Made by a program: the position numbers and the translations under genes. Positions 60,399-64,000 of a stretch of 64,000 nt of DNA are shown here, piece after piece. A model generated the notes under the pieces. That model was not told where the DNA came from. It saw only the letters and a list, made by a program, of their open reading frames with translations, and searched no databases. Every line of letters begins with the position of its first letter. Positions within the stretch are counted from its first letter, which is position 1. This DNA comes from Bacillota bacterium (GTDB lineage: Bacteria > Bacillota > Bacilli > Alicyclobacillales > SLC66): NCBI GenBank assembly GCA_021821055.1, contig JAKACX010000004.1, positions 21,019 through 85,018 on the forward strand. Direction: 5' to 3'.

Positions 60399-60839
60399 AT
60401 GCGGTTTTCGCAGGCGTCGCTCAATGTGTCGGAGGGCGACGTCGAGGATGAGTTGAACACCCTGTTGCCAAAGGGCGTCTCGGTGCACGGACTGCGCCTG
60501 CTGGACTGGGGGGCGGAGGGGGACCTGTCGACGGGATTTGGCACAGCCGCCGTGCGGGTCTCCTGCGCCATGGACGACGGCCGCATGCGGATGGACGTGA
60601 AGGCGGCGTGGTGGGTTCCGATCCCGGCCGCCTTGCTGGGACAGATCGTGCGCCGCGTTGTCGAGGAGGTACCTGGAGTGGAGGTCGACGGCGTGAGCGT
60701 ATGGCTTGACCTGCGCGCGCTGGTCGCGGAGCACGCGACCGCCGATTCCTGGACCGTCCAACTGGGCGAACACGAGTGGGTGATCGTCGCGAAGGGCGTG
60801 ACGGTGTCGCGCGAGGCGATGGCGCCGGGGACGCCGTAG
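60399..60839 (+). CDS. Hypothetical protein, 146 aa
   Basis: The product starts MRFSQASLNVSEGDVEDEL and has mixed alpha/beta character with strands 'AAVRVSCAMDDGRMRMDVKAAWWVPIPAALL' and 'WTVQLGEHEWVIVAKGVTVSREAM'. No signal or TM helix. It lies 34 nt after the HTH gene and seems to be its partner; I do not recognise a family. Confidence 0.6.
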   Translation: MRFSQASLNVSEGDVEDELNTLLPKGVSVHGLRLLDWGAEGDLSTGFGTAAVRVSCAMDDGRMRMDVKAAWWVPIPAALLGQIVRRVVEEVPGVEVDGVSVWLDLRALVAEHATADSWTVQLGEHEWVIVAKGVTVSREAMAPGTP

Positions 60840-60966
60840 CGGCAGGGAGAGCTTGAGCGGACCGCCGTTTGCCGGGGACTGGCCATGATCGGGCGCGCCT
60901 CGACCATGGAAGGTTTCCGGCAATGCGTTTCGAACGCGAGTTTGGTGGTTGCGGAGGACGAGGCGC

Positions 60967-61734
60967 TTGCACGATGTGTGGTGGATTATGGCGGCTCTCT
61001 TTGGTGCGGGCTTCGTCGCCGGCATGTTCGACTCGGTGGTGGGCGGCGGCGGGGTGGTCACGCTGCCCGCTTTGCTGTGGGCCGGGTTCCCGCCCCACAT
61101 GGCGCTTGGCACGAACAAATTTGCCGGCACGTTTGCCTCGTCGACCAGCACTCTGGCCTACGTCCGCTCCGGGCACATCGAGTGGCGTCTGATCGCTCTC
61201 ATGGCGCCGGCCACGTTTGTCGGCGCCCTTCTCGGCGCGGACAGCGTGCTGCGTGTCAATCAGGCGTACCTGAAGCTGATCATCTTCATTGTGATCGTCG
61301 GCATCGCGGTCATGACCCTGTTGCGCCGCCAAATGGGCCACGAGAATCAGTTTGCGGGCGTGACGCGCCGCACGGTGGCCGCGGCGCTCCCGCTGGCGTT
61401 CGGACTTGGCTTTTACGACGGGTTTATCGGGCCGGGAACGGGGTCTTTCCTGCTGTTCGCCTTTCTGTCCATCTTTCGCTTCGACTTCATCACCGCGGCA
61501 GGCAACGGCCGCGCGCTCAATTTTGCCAGCAACGCCGCGGCCCTCCTGCTGTTTGCGCTGCGCGGCAAGGTGGCGGCCGTCGCAGGGTTGCCCCTCGCCA
61601 TCGGCATGCTGGGCGGCGCGCGGCTGGGCTCCCGCTTCGCCATTCGGCGCGGGGCGCGCTTGATCCGTCCGCTGTTTGTCGTGGTGGCGCTGCTGCTCGC
61701 CGTAAAAACCGGGATCTCCCTGTTCGCGCCCTGA
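60967..61734 (+). CDS. TSUP-family (TauE/SafE) permease
   Basis: The 255-residue, about eight-helix product carries TauE/SafE features: 'FVAGMFDSVVGGGGVVTLPALLWAG', 'MALGTNKFAGTFASSTSTLAYVRSG', and 'GFYDGFIGPGTGSFLLF' with the repeated 'GTGSF' and 'NGRALNFASNAAALLLF'. It probably exports or imports sulfonates, sulfite or similar anions. TTG 60967 has GGAGG nine nt upstream. It precedes the methyltransferase/MTHFR gene by about 100 nt, which could link it with sulfur metabolism. Confidence 0.82.
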   Translation: MHDVWWIMAALFGAGFVAGMFDSVVGGGGVVTLPALLWAGFPPHMALGTNKFAGTFASSTSTLAYVRSGHIEWRLIALMAPATFVGALLGADSVLRVNQAYLKLIIFIVIVGIAVMTLLRRQMGHENQFAGVTRRTVAAALPLAFGLGFYDGFIGPGTGSFLLFAFLSIFRFDFITAAGNGRALNFASNAAALLLFALRGKVAAVAGLPLAIGMLGGARLGSRFAIRRGARLIRPLFVVVALLLAVKTGISLFAP

Positions 61735-61833
61735 CGCCGTGGCAGGGCGCTTGCCGTGTTGCGCGGCGGTCGGCCAACCGCTAAGCTTGTTCATAGGATT
61801 TGCGCTGAAGTTTTTGCCCCGGGTGGTGGTACC

Positions 61834-63858
61834 TTGCCAAAAGAGCACATTCTTGATTATATCGCGCGGGCCGTGCTCGTCGCGGACGGTGCGATGGCGA
61901 CCGAGCTGTACAGGCTGGGCGTGCCCGTCGGAGTCTGTTATGAAGAATTGAACGTCACGGGCGAGGATGTCGTGACGAGCGTCCACCGCTCGTACCGCGC
62001 CGCGGGTGCGCTGCTGATCGAAAGCAACACGTTTGGCGCGAGTCGCGCGGGACTCGCGCGCTACGGCCTGGAGGACCAGGTGGCCCGCATCAACCGCGCG
62101 GGGGTCCGATTGGCGCGGGCGGCGGCGGGTGAGGAGGCGTACGTGGCGGGGACGGTCGGTTCCGTCCGCGGCATGCGTCCGACGTTTGGCGTGACCGACG
62201 AACTGGTCGGCATCTACGCCGGACAGATCGCGGAGTTGCTGATGGAGGGACCCGACTGTCTCCTGTTCGAGACGTTCTACGACCTCGAGGAGTTGCGCGC
62301 CGCCGTGCAGGCCGCGCGGGGGATGACCGACATTCCCGTGATTGCCCAACTGGCGTTGGTTGACCTGGCGGTCACGCGCGACGGCGCTCTGCTCGGCGAT
62401 GCGTTCACCAGACTGATCGGGGACGGGGCGACGGTCGTCGGCCTGAACTGTCGGATGGGTCCGGCCGATATGGAGCGCGCGCTTGCCAGGGCTGCGCTGG
62501 AACCGTCCATGCTGCTGTCCGCGCTGCCAAACGCCGGCCTGCTGAGCGTGACCGACGGCCACTACGCCTACGCCGCGCAACCGGAGTACTTCGGCCGCGC
62601 GGCGCGCGTGTTTCGCGACCTGGGCGTGCGGATCGTGGGGGGATGCTGCGGTACGACGCCGGATCACATCCGCGAGATGGCAAACGCGGTGCAGGGACTC
62701 GCGCCGCTGCTCCCGGAAGCGGCCGCGGGAGCGCGCGCCGCGGCGCTGGAGGTGAAAGGCGGTGCCCCGGCGGCTGTCTCCAAGCCTTCGGAAGTTGTCT
62801 CCAAACCATCGGAAGTTGTCTCCAGGCCTTCGGAAGTTGTCTCCAGGCCTTCGGAAGTTGTCTCCAGGCCTTCGGCGGCCGTCGCAGGGGTGCCGACGGC
62901 CGCCGTGGCCCCCTTTGCGCAGCCGGCTTACGTTCACGAGAAGGCGCGCGGCGAGCGCACCGTCATCGTGGAACTGGATCCGCCAAAGGAACTGGAGTCG
63001 GCGGAGTTCCTCGCCGGGGCCCGGGCGCTGCGCGACGCGGGCGCCGACGCGGTGACGATGGCGGACAATTCGCTGGCCATCATGCGCATGAGCAACATGG
63101 CCCTCGGCGCGCTCATGAAGCAAAGCGGCGTCGAGCCGCTCCTGCACATCGCGTGCCGCGACCGCAACCTGATCGGCCAGCAGTCCCACCTGCTCGGGCT
63201 GCACGCGCTCGGCATCCATCAGGTCCTCGTGGTGACGGGCGACCCATCGCGCTTCGGCGATTTTCCCGGCGCATCGTCCGTCTATGACCTGACGTCGTTT
63301 GACATGATCCGCATGGTCAAACAACTCAACGAAGGACTGGCGTTCTCCGGGCGCGTGCTTGCGGACCGGGCGCGTTTTGCGGTCGGCGCGGCGTTCAACC
63401 CGCACGTGCGCCACCTCGACAAGGCCGTCGCGCGCCTGGAGCGCAAGGTTCTGGCGGGGGCGGACTTCATCATGACGCAACCCATCTTCGATCCGGCGAT
63501 GTTCGCCGTCCTGGACGACGCGACGCGCCATATTCCCGCCCCCGTGTTCGTCGGCGTCATGCCGTTGCTCAGTTCCCGCAACGCCGAATTTCTGCACAAT
63601 GAGGTGCCCGGCATCCGGCTGACGGACGAGGCGCGGGCGCGCATGGCGCAGTTCAAGGGCGCCCGGGCGAGGGAGGAGGGCGTGGCGCTCGCCCGCGAAC
63701 TGGTCGCCGCGGCGGCGGAGCGGTTCAACGGCATCTATCTCATCACGCCGATGATGCGCTACGAGATGACAGTCGAGTTGACCCGGTACGCGCGCCGCTT
63801 TCCGGCCTGCGACGGCGAGAACGGGCGCAGGCCGGCGAGCGATGGAACGGAAGAATAG
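61834..63858 (+). CDS. Bifunctional homocysteine S-methyltransferase / MTHFR (YitJ type)
   Basis: The 674-residue protein has an N-terminal homocysteine methyltransferase barrel with zinc Cys in GLNCRMGP and GGCCGTTPDHIREM, a repeat-built linker (residues 315-349) and a C-terminal methylenetetrahydrofolate reductase barrel ('TVIVELDPPKELESAEFLAGARAL', 'LLHIACRDRNLIGQQSHLLGLHALGIHQVLVVTGDPSRFGDFPGA', 'FIMTQPIFDPAMFAVL'). It makes methionine with a methyl group from reduced folate. TTG 61834 follows GGGTGGTGG. No SAM riboswitch is visible in the 99 nt leader. Confidence 0.9.
   Translation: MPKEHILDYIARAVLVADGAMATELYRLGVPVGVCYEELNVTGEDVVTSVHRSYRAAGALLIESNTFGASRAGLARYGLEDQVARINRAGVRLARAAAGEEAYVAGTVGSVRGMRPTFGVTDELVGIYAGQIAELLMEGPDCLLFETFYDLEELRAAVQAARGMTDIPVIAQLALVDLAVTRDGALLGDAFTRLIGDGATVVGLNCRMGPADMERALARAALEPSMLLSALPNAGLLSVTDGHYAYAAQPEYFGRAARVFRDLGVRIVGGCCGTTPDHIREMANAVQGLAPLLPEAAAGARAAALEVKGGAPAAVSKPSEVVSKPSEVVSRPSEVVSRPSEVVSRPSAAVAGVPTAAVAPFAQPAYVHEKARGERTVIVELDPPKELESAEFLAGARALRDAGADAVTMADNSLAIMRMSNMALGALMKQSGVEPLLHIACRDRNLIGQQSHLLGLHALGIHQVLVVTGDPSRFGDFPGASSVYDLTSFDMIRMVKQLNEGLAFSGRVLADRARFAVGAAFNPHVRHLDKAVARLERKVLAGADFIMTQPIFDPAMFAVLDDATRHIPAPVFVGVMPLLSSRNAEFLHNEVPGIRLTDEARARMAQFKGARAREEGVALARELVAAAAERFNGIYLITPMMRYEMTVELTRYARRFPACDGENGRRPASDGTEE
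62776..62880 (+). repeat. 21-nt coding tandem repeat, five units
   Basis: Five in-frame units of GTCTCCAGGCCTTCGGAAGTT encode the heptad VSRPSEV/VSKPSEV that forms the linker between the two catalytic domains of the methyltransferase/MTHFR. The units are nearly identical, so copy number could vary. Confidence 0.9.
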
Positions 63859-63963
63859 CGCCCGGCGCCCATGGAACAGAAGAGAATGATACAGCGACTG
63901 TTTTCTGCCATCAAACTGGCTTTGTGTCGTATAATAGTTTGATGACACAAGAGGGCGGGGCCC

Positions 63964-64000
63964 ATGTCGACCAAACACGATCAGATTCTGCAACACATAG
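63964..64000 (+). CDS. YtoI-like DRTGG/CBS protein, start only
   Basis: The 12 visible residues MSTKHDQILQHI match the start of YtoI-type proteins (M.TKH.QIL..I), a family with an N-terminal winged helix then DRTGG and CBS domains. GAGGGCGGGG precedes the ATG. TTGTGTC and GACACAA (63922-63928, 63944-63950) form an inverted repeat around the TATAAT at 63930-63935. The rest lies outside the window; identity is tentative. Confidence 0.5.
   Translation, partial: MSTKHDQILQHI

Noticed and set aside
61735..61833. SAM riboswitch upstream of the YitJ-type gene
   Set aside because: The gap is 99 nt and shows none of the S-box conserved blocks.
62776..62880. CRISPR-like repeat array
   Set aside because: The 21-nt units are adjacent without spacers and are in frame within a gene.
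60421..63996. Very long minus-strand frame (1191 codons) opposite the methyltransferase/MTHFR region
   Set aside because: It is the mirror of GC-rich plus-strand genes with clear domains; its translation is Arg/His/Gln-rich with no recognisable fold, typical of antisense frames in high-GC DNA.

Overview
The window looks like a chromosome segment of a Gram-positive Bacillota, most likely a (thermo)acidophilic Alicyclobacillaceae-type organism. The reasons are a T-box leader, near-consensus sigma-A promoters, very strong Shine-Dalgarno sites that often serve TTG/GTG starts, Bacillus-type genes (ylbF, ytoI-like, yitJ-like, YhcN/YlaJ-like, a spore-type GH18 protein), and a respiratory block with sulfocyanin-like and cupredoxin proteins. 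The genus is inference. Most genes are GC-rich; 26.8-28.5 kb is visibly AT-richer.

Layout. 0-2.5 kb: radical SAM gene end, a small basic protein, a lipoprotein overlapping an MFS transporter. 2.5-6.6 kb (minus): DUF3050 protein, then a three-gene sugar operon (GT4 glycosyltransferase, barrel-type glycosidase-like protein, DUF1861 propeller) behind a clear promoter and a leader terminator. 7.2-10.7 kb: a giant CheB-CheR-PAS-histidine kinase. 10.9-12.6 kb (minus): a cytochrome b6-type complex including a 38-residue subunit. 13-21.3 kb (plus): LuxR-type response regulator, CtaG, copper proteins and an aa3-type oxidase (coxB, coxA, subunit III). 21.6-25.1 kb: mercury resistance operon (tiny di-Cys peptide, ArsR-type regulator, thioredoxin-like protein, CcdA, MerA).

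25.2-31.2 kb is accessory: aldo/keto reductase, YbjQ protein, AT-rich membrane protein, APH-like kinase, orphan antitoxin-like gene and a decaying ABC exporter. 31.2-40.1 kb: T-box-controlled DRE-TIM aldolase, DUF1540, FTR1 iron permease with a GlcD-type oxidase, NCS1 permease, transaldolase and transketolase. 40.4-43.9 kb: a structured leader with a 25-residue peptide, DUF5317 and HD-GYP genes, then ylbF. 44.9-48.8 kb: a TPR / two double-YbjQ / PspA cluster. 48.9-64 kb: two secreted glycosidase-like proteins, aspartate kinase, amidase with a probable frameshift, phosphoglucomutase, mannose-6-phosphate isomerase, an HTH protein, TSUP permease, a YitJ-type methyltransferase/MTHFR and the start of a YtoI-like gene.

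The most interesting unexplained structure is a dispersed family of 50-165 bp palindromic elements: type B/C/D with terminal repeats like GGGGAAC.GTGA or GGGACATGTGATAAA, and type A with two interleaved inverted repeats. They lie near 2.5, 3.3, 6.9, 12.9, 16.7, 44.2, 44.6, 50.9, 51.3-51.6 and 58.6 kb. They share sub-modules and one copy is a chimera, which suggests a non-autonomous mobile element or structured RNA family. The second candidate is the Shine-Dalgarno-sequestering leader plus 25-residue peptide ahead of the DUF5317/HD-GYP pair.
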